From: Branchiostoma floridae | Lineage: Eukaryota; Chordata; Leptocardii; Amphioxiformes; Branchiostomatidae | Reading direction: 5' to 3' | NCBI RefSeq assembly: GCF_000003815.2 | Contig: NC_049981.1 | Span: forward strand, 1,728,481 to 1,792,480 | DNA: 64,000 nucleotides | In this document: positions 24,101-39,100 of the stretch, one piece after another | Layout of the letters: every line of letters starts with the position of its first letter | Numbering within the stretch: the first letter of the stretch is position 1 | The notes under the pieces: generated by a model | What the model was told of the DNA's origin: nothing | What the model saw: only the letters and a program-made list of their open reading frames with translations | Databases searched by the model: none | Position numbers and translations under genes: made by a program

Positions 24101-27100
24101 AAAGTTTAACTGTTGACAAATTATTATAGTTATCCAGCCTTGGCATTCTTTGCGTGCCTGAAACGGCTCAAAACACTATGCTCCACCCGTTAATGTAGGT
24201 GCGGCTTGTGAACCAAACCCACAAAGATTAACCATCCAAAACATGTCATTACTTGACCCTGCTTGACATAACAAACACAGTTTAGTATCTGCGGCTGTGC
24301 GTGAGAATGTCTGGTTGACTCATTGTTTAAGACATCATTTTGGCATGAGTGTACGAAAACTCCATAGCTTTGTTTTTCTTCTATTTTTGTCACTAATTTC
24401 CAAGACTTGAAACCTACAAACATAAATGGACTGACACAGAGTGATCACGGATAAACAACAAACATCATGATAATTTTCCACAGTACTGTACACATGTATA
24501 TGGCCTGGCAAATTCATTTTTGCTGTTGTCTGACATTTTAGAGAGAAAAAGGAGCAAGGGACCAAGACGAAAACAAAAACTTAAGAGTAAAATTTGACTA
24601 GATCCACAACCTGAAACTGTAAAGACTTGCCCTCAGACTTTTTGTTTTTCATGTTAAACTTCTAGTTCAGAACTGTTGTATTTTTGTGTTTTGCTTGTAT
24701 GTTTTTTTACAATTGTGGCCTAGACTGAATGTTACTGACAGGTTAAGTTAAGTGAGGTAAAAATCCAAAAGCTTGCCCTTTAAAATGACGTCCATGTACC
24801 GCAACACACCCTCAACCCCGAGGCAGTTCCCAATGCGGGGACACGTGCCCACCATTCTAATGACCCAGGCAAGATTTGTCCGGAGGACCTGAGTCACACA
24901 TTTACTGCCAATTACTAATTGTTGTCCAGTCAAACTGTCAGTCAAAGTGACCAAGGGTGATAAGCTGATAAAAACAAACTGTCGGGTAAAAATCTGTTTC
25001 TTGGTGTACGAGAGGCCAAGTTGTGACTAAGGGGAGAAAGAAAGGTCTTGAAGTTTTGAGTCAAAACACAAAAACATGCAGACAGGAAGTACAGTTCTGC
25101 GTACAGTAGTCTGACTCAACTGTGAATCGTGGTAATTAAATGGTGTTGTCCACGATAAATGTCAATCAAAGTTAACCATCCCCTGATGCCCATGTGAAGC
25201 CTGTGCATTAGGGAAATCTAGTAGTAAGGTTTAGGATAATTTGTGATCAAACAAAAAGATTTTACAGACTCACACGCTGTTACTTTTTAAAAACAAGATG
25301 ACAAAAAAGGTCTTGTTGTGCAGAACTAAGGTCTAGTTTTGCAGGAAAAAAAGATTTTAGACAGAACAAATTAGGGGAAAGAAGTTGACACAACTGGAAC
25401 TTTTGTGTCAGTATTTGAATACTGATTTCAGAAACGTTGTACTGACTGCTTTTAGAGAGAAGTAGTGTTACCTGGATCATGAATTGGTATCTGGTGCTTT
25501 TAGAGCACTAGAAAGTCTGAAGAAATAGGCAAGGAGGTTACAAATATTGTATTAGGTACTAAGAAGATTGGGCCACACAGCTTTGTGCAATCTGTACAGC
25601 AGGGGGCTAGTCCACTGGTTGTGGTCTGTGCGATCAACTCCCATACTCTTTCTCAAATGCTGAGTGAGATGGAACTCACCACCCGGACTGCAAGGCGAAT
25701 ACTTTAACGTGGCCATTGTACTGTTCATACCTGAAACTGTGGGTCGGTACTATAGGCAAAGGAAAAGATTCTAAAGAAGACTAGTAGAGTAGTAGAGAAG
25801 AGAAGCAGTTTTACTTGGATGGATGGGTGGGTTGGTGTTTGGTACTTTTGGAGAGAGAAAAGAAGTAGAGAAGAGAAGAAGCATTACCTGGAAGCGTGGG
25901 TCAGTATCGACCTCTCCCATCTCGTGTAGAACCTCCCGTCCATGTTCTCCGATGTTTCCAGCGGCCGTCAGCAGGTTTTGGCGGGGCTGGGTAAACAAAA
26001 ACAACAACAACATTTAATTCAGTCAGTCAACAAACAGATCTCTTTTTCTCCAGTCATATGAATAGAATCAAGTTGTTTTTTTTGGGGGGGGAGGTCCTTA
26101 GACAGAGAACATTTGTATATCTTTTGGGGGGCCTGGACACCTATAGTATAATGATCAAAATAGATAAAGCGGTTGAACCTCAGAATGAGGACGTAGCATG
26201 ATTATTTTTCGTTGTATATGTAGAAGACACAATATTTGCATACTGTTGTCAGGTAGTCTTATTGGGCTGTTCTAAAAGTTTCTGAAGAAGTTCCTGAGAA
26301 CACCCTAGAATTTTTAGGGGACTAAAAGTAATCTTTGGAATAACTTGTATTTTCAATTCCAAATTGTGATATACTTTTAATTCACAACCAAACCAACAAC
26401 TCAAACTTCTTGACAACCTCAAACAACAAAAGAATACAGTCGTCTCCTACAGGCCTGACTAGTGAAAGTTGAATGACACTTAAGATCATCATACTTGTGT
26501 TAAGGCACTTTGCAACACCTGAGAGATGCAGGTAATGACAGGTAACACTTGAGAGATGCAGGTAATGACACCTGATAACAACCACTTTCAATTATCAAAC
26601 TGACCTGGGCTTTCAAAACCACTTGCCTGTAACCTTCGCAGCCCCTACATTTACATACCAACATCTTTACAACCTGTATTGTCCTTCAATCATCTTAGCA
26701 CTTTAAGAAGTCTTTCTTAAGCTGTCTTTTAAACCTTATGATGATGATAGATTCTCATAGACCATATAATATAGAAGGTCTGTGTAGAAAAGGACTGTCA
26801 TTTTGTGACAAACATTTTTTGCTTTCGGGTTTTCATGAGCTACGTGATTCTATACATACTCTGTTCCTAACACAATTGTTATCACTACTCTCCAGTACTT
26901 TTCCTTGTAACGAAAATGTAATTAGGCATTTTAAGTCATAATTTACCACACATGAAACTCAATGAAGTAAACATCTAAACCCAAAAATGTTTGTTCCACG
27001 ATGAAGTCCTGAACAGAAAACGAGTTTTCCACCAAACACCAAACAACTGTGAATGAGACCCTAGCAGGAATAACAACTTCCTTCCTGTGTCACAAATCTC

Positions 27101-30100
27101 AGTTTGCAAACTGACAAATTCTGCAAATACTTTTAATTATCTTACAACACTATCTAAGACTCGAGGAGAAAGTGTCCGACCTAACACCTGGTCCGGAGAC
27201 AAGACCCTACGACAAACAACAACCCCCTAAAACCTGTATGTACTCCGACAACAAATCTCAGGTTCGGAACTAAAATTTCGCTAACTCTCCCAATCCTTAC
27301 CACCACCTGAACCCCCTGTTGTTGTATCCCGTAGTACGGGATCTGTACGACAGCCGTCCTCATGCGCTTATTCGCCCGGGCTCCGAACCACGAGGAGTCT
27401 ATCGTTTGCGTGTCGAACGCCATTCTTGTTGCGGAGACAATGAGTTGAAACGGAAGGGCGGATCGTGGCTAAAGTAGCCGGTTCTGATTGCATCAGGACA
27501 CGCCTCTGCGCAGACAGACTGAATACTAATTTGGGGACAACCGCCAACTACATAACCCGGGGCCAAACCAAATTATCAACTGGTTCTCATATTGATGTAA
27601 ACAGTTTTCCAGCCTTGCCCTTGTCTTGCTTGCAAAAACTTAAATCTAAAAGCTCATAAATACTACAGGGTGACGAAAGACAAGAACAGAACTTGGGGCA
27701 CTTAACCAAATCATTGACTATTTTTCATATCATTGTACAGTTTTACTTTTTGAGTACACAGATACCATTTGTTGATGCACCAACAACCTCAAAACACAGC
27801 ATGAATAATCTTTTTTTGTGTCCTTTTCTTTTTGTTAAGGCCTTTCCATGTTTTAATAATTTTCCTGTCCCGTCACTTCAAACAGACAACAACCAGTACA
27901 AACTTTGACACAGCCTAACCACATTGAGCATTGTAGCTACTCAGTGAGTCAACAACACAAGGGCAGAGGTGGCTATGCCCCTACACAGGTGAGGTTTCTT
28001 GGCACAAAGTCAGAATACAGACAACAATGCCTTCCACAGAGCAAAAGGTGATAACTACCCAGGCAGCAAGGTGGAACAAAAACATACCGACAGAATACCT
28101 GCACATTTTTTTCACACTTCAACGAAGGCAGTTTTGCCCTGAGATTGAACTTTTATTTTTCTTCTAAAAAATAAATTCAAACAGACTGTACCACTTTGAG
28201 GAGTGGGGAGAGTTTTCGATTTATGAAAGGAAAAATGGCCAAACGAAAAAGGGTTGAAGCTAACAGTACATACATGTAATTGTTGTTCATATCCATTTTT
28301 AAAAGATTTGAATTGCACACAATTGGCCCTCCCCTCTGGAAGTCCAGAAATGGAATAGTCAAATAGTTGGAACACTTGGGTCCAAATTAAATCATGGGCA
28401 GTGCGTCAGTGTTGCATACTTGTGGGAAACATGGAACAATACAGGCACAGAACTAAACAATAACAATCCTGGTACTGTACGGGGTTAGATGACACCAAAC
28501 AACATGCACACGCATCAGGCATGGATTCAAAATGTCTTATTCACACCAACAGTAATCATTTCTGTACCAGATATTTTAAACTATAAAAAAGGTTAAGAAA
28601 AGTTACAGTTCACACAGAACAGCAAACACAACATGCAGTCATTCCACATTTCAAGTCAGTTTGTACAACCTATTAACAAATATCCTCATTTTAATACAAA
28701 CAAGACAAGGTTGTTTATTAGAACGAGTTGGTGTAACATTAAGAAAATATATAACTGTAACCTAAACAAGATTCTTGGAACACATTGATGTTCACATCAT
28801 AGATGTTGGCACAAAAATTTGTAAACTATCTCTCGTCTTAGCCAACTGATACATTGCTTTATGAAATAATTTCAAAAATTTCATTCTCAAGTGTCTTTCT
28901 TATAAACCTTCCTTGTCTTTCAACAAGACTGAAACCTTCTTGCTGGATTTGATAATTTCAAAGTAAAAGCACTGTGTTCCAAGAGCAAACTTCCGTTTGA
29001 GAAGACCCCAGAAGTTTGAGACGTTCCCTCAGTACCTCAGGTTCACGCTGTTGTCATGGTAACCACAGAAGTAGGAACGTTACGACAGGCGGACGGGGAT
29101 GGAGGTGGGAAGTACAGCACGAGAGAGAAGAGAGACAGAGAGAGAGAGAGAAAAGACAAAAGGGGTTACTCTTGTTTTCTACGGGAAGAGAGAAATGAAG
29201 ATAATCAGAAAGGACACAATATTAATCAAAAGATTCTGTTATTCTAAAAGAACAGGTAAACATAGTTTAAGAAGGACACACATACACAGTTTAACAAAAG
29301 GAAAGCATAGCTATATCTACATGTACAAACTGATTTCTTTCATACATGTACTTTCGTAATGATTAGGACCAAACAGGTCTACAAGGAGAAAATGAAAACC
29401 AAGTTATTCAAATTAGCTACTGTACGATTACACATAACAAATAGAGAGATTAAAGAGCCACACAAGTTTTCTTAGTTGTTTCACAGATAACTAACAGGTA
29501 GGTCTGAGAGAAAATGAGTCTGAGCAGTGCTGAAATGGCTGCAAGAAGAATGTAAATCAATGGGATAGAAAAGTTTACAGAGAACATAAAATATATTTAG
29601 GCCTCTGCAATACGCAAGGAAATAAAAGTGTGAAATAGCAGGAAGATATCAATACATACAGGAGCTGTGGAAAGATAATACATTTATAATAGGAAAGAGA
29701 GCAGATAATTATAAAAGACAAAAGAGGTGTCAGCAAAAAAAACATCTAGACAGTCATTTCTGAGTCTATTCTACAAAGCAAAGAAACTAAAACTATTTTT
29801 AACAAGATTCAGAAGAGTCAGTGAGGTTTCTGGGGAAGGTGAGGCTTTTTGTTACACAGCTACTCTAAGCTAAAAGAAAGACATTTAAAATGTTAGTTGT
29901 AGAATTTCTGTTCTGAGCTGCAATAAAACCTGTCAAGTCTGTGGTGATAATTTTTCTTGGTTATTTTGTTGGTGAGAGATTCCATGTTGGTGAAACTGCT
30001 ACAGCTGTTGTCGTGCGTGCTGGATTTTAGACGGTTATACCGTAATTTTAGGTGTGAGGTTGTTTACTTGTTGTGTGGTAGACAAAAGTTGTTTATATTT

Positions 30101-33100
30101 GTTGCATAGCAAACAGTTGTTTGTTTGTTTATACCCCGGGGAGGTAGGGCTGGATCTGGTCGAGGAATTCATGTTCGGCGATCATCAGCTGACGGCAGGC
30201 TTCGTACAGGTCCGGACCCTGGCGAACGTTCCGGCAGGAAAACGGGAGGTGAACGAAAAGCAACACAGCAGGAAAACTACATGGTGCAAACTGGAACTGG
30301 GATCTATACAGTATATATCTGCGTTCTGCTGTTGTCAAACCTGTCTATAATGACCACTCATGTGACTCAAAGAAAAGAGTCACATTTGACCACTATTGAC
30401 AGGTGCCCACTATTGAGACAACCGCATTTGAGGGGGCTAGCTCAACTTATTTTCATCAAAATTTCACACTTTCTTTTCCTGGGATCTTGAAAACAAAATC
30501 TGTGACTAGAGCAAATGAGAGTTCTGAAGTGAGCACAGCATCCTTTGCCTTGAATGACAGAGATGCAGATATAAAACGTCAACAAGACTTAGGCAGTTGA
30601 AATCACAGTTCCAGTTTTCAAGAATCTAAAATGAAGCAGCATAACTAAACTTGAAGGATTGGGCTAGGAAAAATAAGCTGGACTAGAAAAAATAAACTCA
30701 CAAAAAGCACATACTAACAGACACACAATCAAGTTCTGAAAATAAACTGAGCAGGGAGGTAACAAACAACAGATAAACAGACTCTGAGGAGAATACACAC
30801 AGTAAAGGAAGTTCCAAGAAACATGAAAAATCTACAAAATCCATTTAACAAATTGAATGATTTTGCCTGAAAAATTTTGAAACACCTTGATCAAAGATTA
30901 CGAACTTACCAGCCGTTCCACACGTCTTAGACTTGCAGGTCTCGTTTCTTTGTTGCAGGTTCTTAAATGAACATTCCTGACCCTTCCCCTTGGGGACATC
31001 TTAAATCAGATTACCTGAAGGAGCTCACTTTCACACACAGCTCTCACAACAAAGGAGGACAGGAAATAGGGAAACAAAACCGTGTAGACACCACACAAAA
31101 AAGTCCTACCTCCGTCGAGCCGGGTTTCGCAGCGCTGAGCAGGTCTGAGAACGCTCCGGCGAGGTTTCTCGCGGCGTCCAACAACCGTTCGCCCTGTCCG
31201 TAGTCCTCAAGCAGCGCGGCCACCATCTTGATGCCCTTTGACATCTCCGTGAGGTTGGAAGAGATGGTGGTAACGGCTGACCCGACCGCGGTGTAGTCCG
31301 TCTGCTCAGGCTCACCTGTGGACGGTAACCCAGGGCAACCAGGTGTGAGGGAACGTTTCGTAACGTTTGCACATCTCCTCACCAAACAAAACTCCACTGT
31401 TTGGATCCAGACCAGATCTGAGACTTGCAAACCGTACCTCAAGAATGGCAACCAAACCAAGACATTTCGAAGAATGTCTTCAAGATTAATTTCGCAAGGA
31501 CCATATCGCCAAAGGCCAAGGTTAAACTAGACACACAGCAAGATAGAAAATAAAGAGAAGGAGAGTTCATCTACATTAGTGCACCAACCAGACTAAGCTC
31601 TAATATGCTACTACAAAAGCAGTCATCAGATTATTATTTAAGTTAGAACCAACAGTCCAAAACTGGCACACATTTTCAGCAAGTTTTTAGACATAAATTG
31701 CCTTCTTACTTGAAATGTACATGTGTGCTGATCCTCATTATTGAGACTACCTTGTGAAGATACCAGGACACAAACATCCTCACTTTTTTCACCATGACAT
31801 TACGATCACACTATCTTCGCTGACAATTCAATCCACGAAGTCGTGGTTTGAAAGCATGTGTCTTTTCACCTCATCAACTCTCTAAAAACTGATAAGTTAA
31901 CCATACTGTACCTTTAGTAGTTATGTGTACATTAAGTAATAAGATAGGCTCTAAAATCATGTCAGACAGGCAAACTGAGCATAATTAGTTTATCAAAAGT
32001 CTTCTTAGCAATATCATAATTTGTGTAAAAAAACTGTTGTTGGTCAACATTTGCATTTCTTTCTAAAAAGTTTTATCTTCAATTAGTGTTTGTCTTCCAT
32101 GTTTCAGAGCCATAAAACTTAAAAGGGACAGATCGTTACTGTTCTGAGGGTGATTGTCCTCCTACCAGAACAGTAACGATCCCCCTCTGATGATAATCCA
32201 GCACCTTTGACGTTGTTGGGTGTACCCCGGAAGCGATCCACTATTTTCTGGTGCTTCAGGTCTGCGTAGCGTCCGGGAAGCATGCGGTTAGCGGGAGCAA
32301 GAGACAGTCAGACACAGCAAGCCAAGAAAATCCCTCTGAACCAAGAAATCTACCTGTACACCCCAAAAATAAGACAGAGCAGCCCAGAACTGAAGGAATA
32401 GAGTTATGTTGGGCTGTCTGATTTTAAAAAACAAGGGGTGGGCAATATAATTTTCCTTGTTTGAAATAAATTTGTGCACCCCCCTGATACAATGGACCAA
32501 CCAAACACTGGTAGGGACAAGTTTATTGGGCTTCCACATTTTTAAGAGAAAAGGGGTGGGCAAGATAGATTTCTTGGTTCAGGGAATATCTAGGAAGTAG
32601 AAAGGAAAAACTACTAGCAGTGTATCTTGATATTGTGTTAAAAAGCATACTTAGGTGAATGTGCATTTTAGGCTTTTGTTACACAATGCAGTTTAACAAA
32701 ATGCAACTTGCAGTTTTAACTTGCATGCTTAGCCTTAAACATACAAATGTAAAAGCATTATCTTGTGCAAAACGTCTATGAAAAAATTACTCTTTTACGT
32801 CATAGATATCAAGATCTAAATCACCTTACATACGATTGCCAACGTAAAATGATTAACAAAATGGAAAGGCATTAAATACCTAGTTTTTTCCAATCGTCTG
32901 TTGTGTCATCATGCAAATAAAGATGCATGCAGGGAAAAAAGCAAGTTAAAACAATATTGTAAATACTGTTAAAAGAAAAGCGCTGGAACCAAAGTATCAA
33001 AGAAACTGAAGAACCAAAACCCATCAAACTTCTCCAATAAACGGAAATCCAACCAAGAAAACAAGAACCAACTCAAAATGGCCGCCGACCATAATCAAAC

Positions 33101-36100
33101 CAAAAGTGGTATCAAACCAAAAAGAAGATTCTCTTAGAACTCAAATAAAATTAAAGAAATTAACATCCAAGACCAAAACTGTGTAACCATAAGTCAAAAG
33201 TTAAACAATGCAAAACACATCTCGTAATAAGTACAAATTATTCATATAAAATATGAATAAACAAAATCAAAAGAAAAGAGGAGTAAGATGGATCGTAGAG
33301 TTAGCACATTTTCAGTACAGAGGGAGACTTGTGTGCCAGGTTGTCAATAAGACTGTTGACAAACAGATCTAAACAAACTGATTTTAGTTAATTGAGTAAC
33401 TGGTACTTAGTCATTGTTGAAATTGAGTTGTACAAAACCAGGAATGAATGGTTTCCTTATGAAAAAATAAAAATTTAGGAAGTTTTAAGCAATTTTAAAA
33501 GACAGTTCTAAAAGATGAAGTGATCTGGCACACAACGTTAGAGAGGGGTTATTTTTCCAAGGTCAAACATTGTTACTAGAAAACCATAATGTTTTTTAGC
33601 TAAATTTCACACCACACAAAATAGTCAACTTTTCACACTTGTGAAACTGAGATTAGTTATTTTTGGTAAAGTGCAGGTCTAAGTTTTTATCTTTAAGAAT
33701 TACATGTAAATGTAAACGAGGAATGTTGACCTTTCATTTTTGACCTTACACTTGTTACTTCTTAGGGAGGGCAGTGGGGTTTCCCACTTTTGCCAACAGG
33801 GGCTGGAGGTCTGAATCACAACCAAAGTGATTTTGTTTGTGAAAATGTGCAAACTTCTGACACCATCCCATCACACCTTTGATGCTTGACAGTTCATGAC
33901 ACAGGATTGCAACATTGTCAAGGCAATATCAAATTGCAACAATGCTTGTTAAAAAACTGCAACAATGTTGCAATATATTTAAGTCATGAACTGTTTTCTA
34001 CGGAGGAAATTTTCCCTTCCCTCCACCCTTGCCACCCCCATTACAGAATCTTGTGATCCAAAATCTGTCAGGAAAGTGCCAGAGATTGGACCAGCCCACT
34101 CTGTACTAGGGGTGGCTGTCGGTGGAGGCTAAAGGGAGAGGAATAAGGGAGGGGGGTCCTGGTGATCACCTGATGTGAGCGTAACGACGGAGGCTGTGGC
34201 GGCGGACATGGCGGCGAGCTGGGATGTAACGTTCTGTTTGGAGACGTCCAAAGTGTTCTGCTTCCACTTCAAGGAGGCCTGTGGGAATGAGTAAAACAGA
34301 TAAGCACAACTTTCGTAGAATCTGTCACCTGTCCTTGGTGCTGAACCCAGTCCACAAACAGGTAATCACACCTTTCCTAGAACCTAACACCCATCCTTGG
34401 TGCTGAACCCCATCCACAAACAGGTAAATACAACATTCCTACCAGGGTCGAACAAGTTTTCTAAAATCCACTTGTCCTATCGGGCAAGCACATAAAAAAT
34501 GTACTTGCCCGAACCAATTTTTCACTTGCCCAAAATTCAAATGTCACTGTTACTAGTATATGCATTTTCACTTCCAGCAATGGAATTCTCTGTAGACAAT
34601 TGCTTGATGTCATGACTGTAAAAAGTATATCAAAATTGCACTAAAATCAATAGAAAAATCTTACTTGCCTGATCGGACAAGTGGGGTAGGACATGCACTT
34701 GCCCGAACAGCACTTTCACTTGCCCTGGACAATAGGGCTAGTGGACTTGTTTATCCCTGCCTACAATTCAACCCCTGTCCTTGGTGCTGAACCCCATCTA
34801 CCTACAGGCAATTACAACTTTCCTAGGATCCAACCTGTCCTTGGTGCCAAACCCCAGCCATATATGGGTAAATATAGCTTTCCTAAAATATAACACCTGT
34901 CCCAGGTGCTGAACTGCATCTAAAAACAGGTAAATGTAACTTTCCTACAATCTAACACCTGTCCCTGGTGCTGAAACGCATCTTAAAACAAGTATAATTA
35001 TAACTTTCCTAGAACCTAACATCTGTCCTTGGTGCTGAACACCATCTATAAACAGGTAAATACAACTTGGCTAGAATCTAACACCTGTCCTTGGTGCTGA
35101 ACCCCATTAAAATTTTCTGTAACTTTCAGGTTTTTGATTCTGGATTTTTCAGGTTTTCATAGTAGTTTTCAGAGTTTTGATACTAGAATTTAGGTTTTCG
35201 ATCAAGTTTCTAGGTTTTCGATAATAGCTTTGAGGTTTAGGATGATAGTTTTCAGGTTTTCGATACTTATCATTTGGCTTTCGATACTAACCGGATCAGA
35301 CCCCAGTGGCGGCAGCTCTGCCCTGGACCCCAGCTCGGCTTGTGCAGCGCTGATCGAGTTGAACCCAGAACTGATGTTCCCCATCAAGGCCTGCTGGGCT
35401 TGTGTGTTAATAGGCGGCATGTGAGCGGAATGGATCTGCCCGCGGATGGTGGCGTACTCGGCCCGTGGCATCGTACCCGTCGAGTACGACTCAGCCCCTA
35501 GTGGTTGGACAGAGAGGAGGAGGGACACTACGTCACACACGCATGCACGTTAGTCGGTTTAGACTGCGCCGAACCATTTTCGGCACATGCTTTGAGGAGT
35601 TTTATACTTACGTACTTGTTAACAAACATGTGTCTAACTCAGTTTTAGAAGTTCTAGACTGTGTCAATGGATTTTTGACACATGCTGTAAGACCTTTGAT
35701 TAAAACTTGTTAACATATGCAAACACCATTGTCAGTCTAAGTCATCAGTATAAATTCTGCAATATCCTGCAAACTGGACTGTATAGGAGAGATGATAGTG
35801 AATAAGTACATGGTAAAACACACGTTTCTAATAGAAGTAAGGTTTATTGAGGGTCTAGAGGGGGTTGTATGGACTCCAAACCATCACTATACTGCATGCT
35901 GCAGAATCAGAGATTACAAATTAAATGTTCTTCAAGACTCCATGGTGAGACTTGTTAACTTCATCTAATAAGACATTTGCAAAATGCTACGTTCTTCTTT
36001 TCAACTGCTGCAAGATCTAGTCAAGGTTCAGAGCAATACCAAAGGAATAAGTACAGGTGAAGGAAGAAAGAGAAGGCTCTAGAAGACAGTAGATGTCTCA

Positions 36101-39100
36101 AGACAGAGGGAAGACGTGCGACTACGTCTTGGACCATGTTTGTCTTGTCTGAGGTGAGTGGAGGAACTACAGGGCTGGAGAGTTTAGAAACTGGTTAGGA
36201 GTAAAATGCCACGAGATGGGACCAGATATGAACAAGAGCTAAGATATCACGAAATGATTTTGTTTTAAGAGTCAGAACTTAATACCAGTATATCTCTTGA
36301 CTTCTTTTTAAAATGGACGAAACAAGCTTGGGTATGATTCTCTGTAGTAACCTCTGGTTCAATATTTTCACTTCTGAGGTTAGCAAGCGAAAATATTGAG
36401 TCAGCAGCCAGTACAGAGAATGGTTCCAAGACCGGGAGAACCGGTCTTTGGAATCTTTTCTTATAAGGTATAATTTCCAATATCTGACTTTTTGTTCATC
36501 AATTATATCAAAGTTTAAAGCTTCTGAAATGCACTTAAACGAACTCTCCTCTTCACATCTGGTCACATGACAATTTGTGTACACCATCAGCACAGGGCAG
36601 GACAGAAACCTGGAAGAAACTGTTCAGAAACGAAAAAAAGCAGAAAAGCAGCAAAACATTGCCAACTGTTTGAGCAGACACTGGTGAATTCAAATATTTC
36701 ATATCTAAGTCTTGAAAGTTTAACATTTGAACTGGTTACTGAAAATGAATTACGTTTCAAATGAAAGGGTTGACTTCCCTGTATTTCTTTTTCAAATTAT
36801 GCCAAAACACCTATTGGAGATTCTGAATTTTCTGCACCTTAAAATCTTAAATACAAATTGACCAATGTTTGCTTGCAGTTTCGTACACATTCAATTCAAA
36901 GAAACTTCACAAGGCATACATAAGAAGCAAAATGCAGAAAAAGGTAGAAAGAACATCAAGACGCATCACGTTTCAAGACAAGAAGGACAAAACATAAACT
37001 TCAACAAAAATAAAAGACATAACATGTAATACAGTAAATAGTGAGTAAAGCTTGAAACAACACAATAAAGGCAAGGAGCATGTAACAAAACAAAACTGAG
37101 CAATTCTCACACATTTACACATTGTCAGTTATCTAAAACATAGAGGCATAGATGAATACATGCAAAGCAGGGCTATAAAATTCTTCGAAACTAAAATAGT
37201 CTATTTTACATGTGACCTTCAATACCAGGTTTGAATATCTACATGTACATTGACCCAAGTCATGTGACACCATACCACCAATCATGATGCAGACACCAGC
37301 ATAATTAGAAGTCAATCTTCAGCAAGGCAAGTTAGAGATGCGTGAATAGGTAGAACCGAATGCTGCCATAGCAACTTACCATCATGTGCACGCATGACCG
37401 CGGGAATGGCGACTGAGCCTTCGTTCACGTGTCCGACCTTGTTCTCCTGGTGTTGCATGATGGTCGCCCTGAGTGAAGGTGGACAGAGGGCAAAGTCAAT
37501 TTCAAAATTTCAAATTAAAAATTCTAATTAATACATTCCTATTCAAGCAAAATAAACAAGTCAAGGTAACAAATACGGACATATTCTTCTGCACTATGCC
37601 ATCCCTTTTCAACGACCTTACCTGCGACTTTCAACAATATCCTAACAATGACCTTGACCTTACCTTGCGGGTGACACACTGTCCTCCAACATGGTGGACT
37701 CTTCCTCTCCATCCAGTCCAAACCGGTCCTTCCCCTTTTTCTGTGAACACAGCAGGCACGACAGGTTCATTCTCACCTCTCTTTCCAAACCTCTGCACTA
37801 AAATGCCTTGCCTTTTCGTCTACCAATAGTGAGTCTTAGGCATGAAACCTCTGCAGGTAAGAGAACCAAAACACTTTTCGAGAAGAGTAGGGGTGATCTG
37901 GTGTGCTTCGAGTCATAGCGATCCCACATTGCACTAATTAGAAAAAGCACCTTGCATCACCTTATGTGAGGATAACAAAACTTAAAGGAAAAATATGGTT
38001 AGAGTAAGAGTCAAATAGAAGAAATGGTGAAATTTTCTTGGAGATAGATGGAGTTCTACAGCACACACAGAAGCACACCCCGAATCAATATAGCATGAAG
38101 AGGTCTTTAACATGCTCAGTCTGCCAGGCGTTCTTGAAACACCCAGCCAACAGCTTGCGAGTACATGCAGTACATGTACGTGATTAATCTAGATGTGAGT
38201 ACTGTCTGCACCAAGTTATATCGTTGGAATGTCATAAGGTCTGGGTGGGGTTGACCTTAATTAAATACTTTCCTTCTGGAGTTAAGGGCACTTTAAACTT
38301 CTGTCCGAGAGCTTTTAGTCTAACTTTTGATCAATACCGTCCAAAGGATAGATTGCTCCACTGGCATTGTGTTAGGAGGGTGAGAAATCTTGTGAGGTAA
38401 TCTTTTAAGAAAAAAAATAAAAATTTTAATATGTGCCAAACAGAGAAGCATATTTGTAGATTAACAATTTTAAAGTAAAAGAAAGAAGTTAATAGTTTTC
38501 ATACATAAAAGATGACAGATGTTCCATTATGGACCATTTCATGAAGATTAATCGATATCCACTACAAGGGTATATAACCAATAGCCCATGACATGTACCA
38601 CCCTGCTGTGAATGCTCATTTTTTATTACTTCTCTCTAAGTAAGTAGTACCATCATCATTCTCCTCCCATTTTCATCAGCTGATTTCTCCAGGGGAAAAA
38701 AGTAGGAATAGTTGTCTTATACTTATAGGCCAAAAAGCAGTTACTCAAAGTCAAGCAACGGGATATGATTTCGGAAACGGTCAGATATTTCATACAGCCA
38801 TCTGGTGTCTATCGTCTATGAGAGAGATCTGTTAAAAAGGGTTTTTATATCCTAGTGGATTGATATGCAATTGGAGATCTAGTTAAAGAACAGTTGTAGT
38901 TGCCAAGGTTACCTTTCTGAGGATGATGTCAATGTACCCAGCGATGAGCTGAGAGATGGTTTCTCCCTCTGTGGTCTGGACTGAGTAGTACGACTCTGAG
39001 TAGTCACCAAAGTCCTGCAGACAAGAACACACACATAACACTTAATATCTTTAAGTACACTAAACACAATGTTCAGTTTTTTTATCCCCTATTCTGTCAA

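Noticed and set aside
24745-24960. GC-richer open stretch in the intron between exons 17 and 18
   Set aside because: No phase-compatible splice sites and no talin or other similarity.
36265-36593. 104-codon minus-strand frame in intron
   Set aside because: AT-rich composition, no splice context, no recognisable domain.
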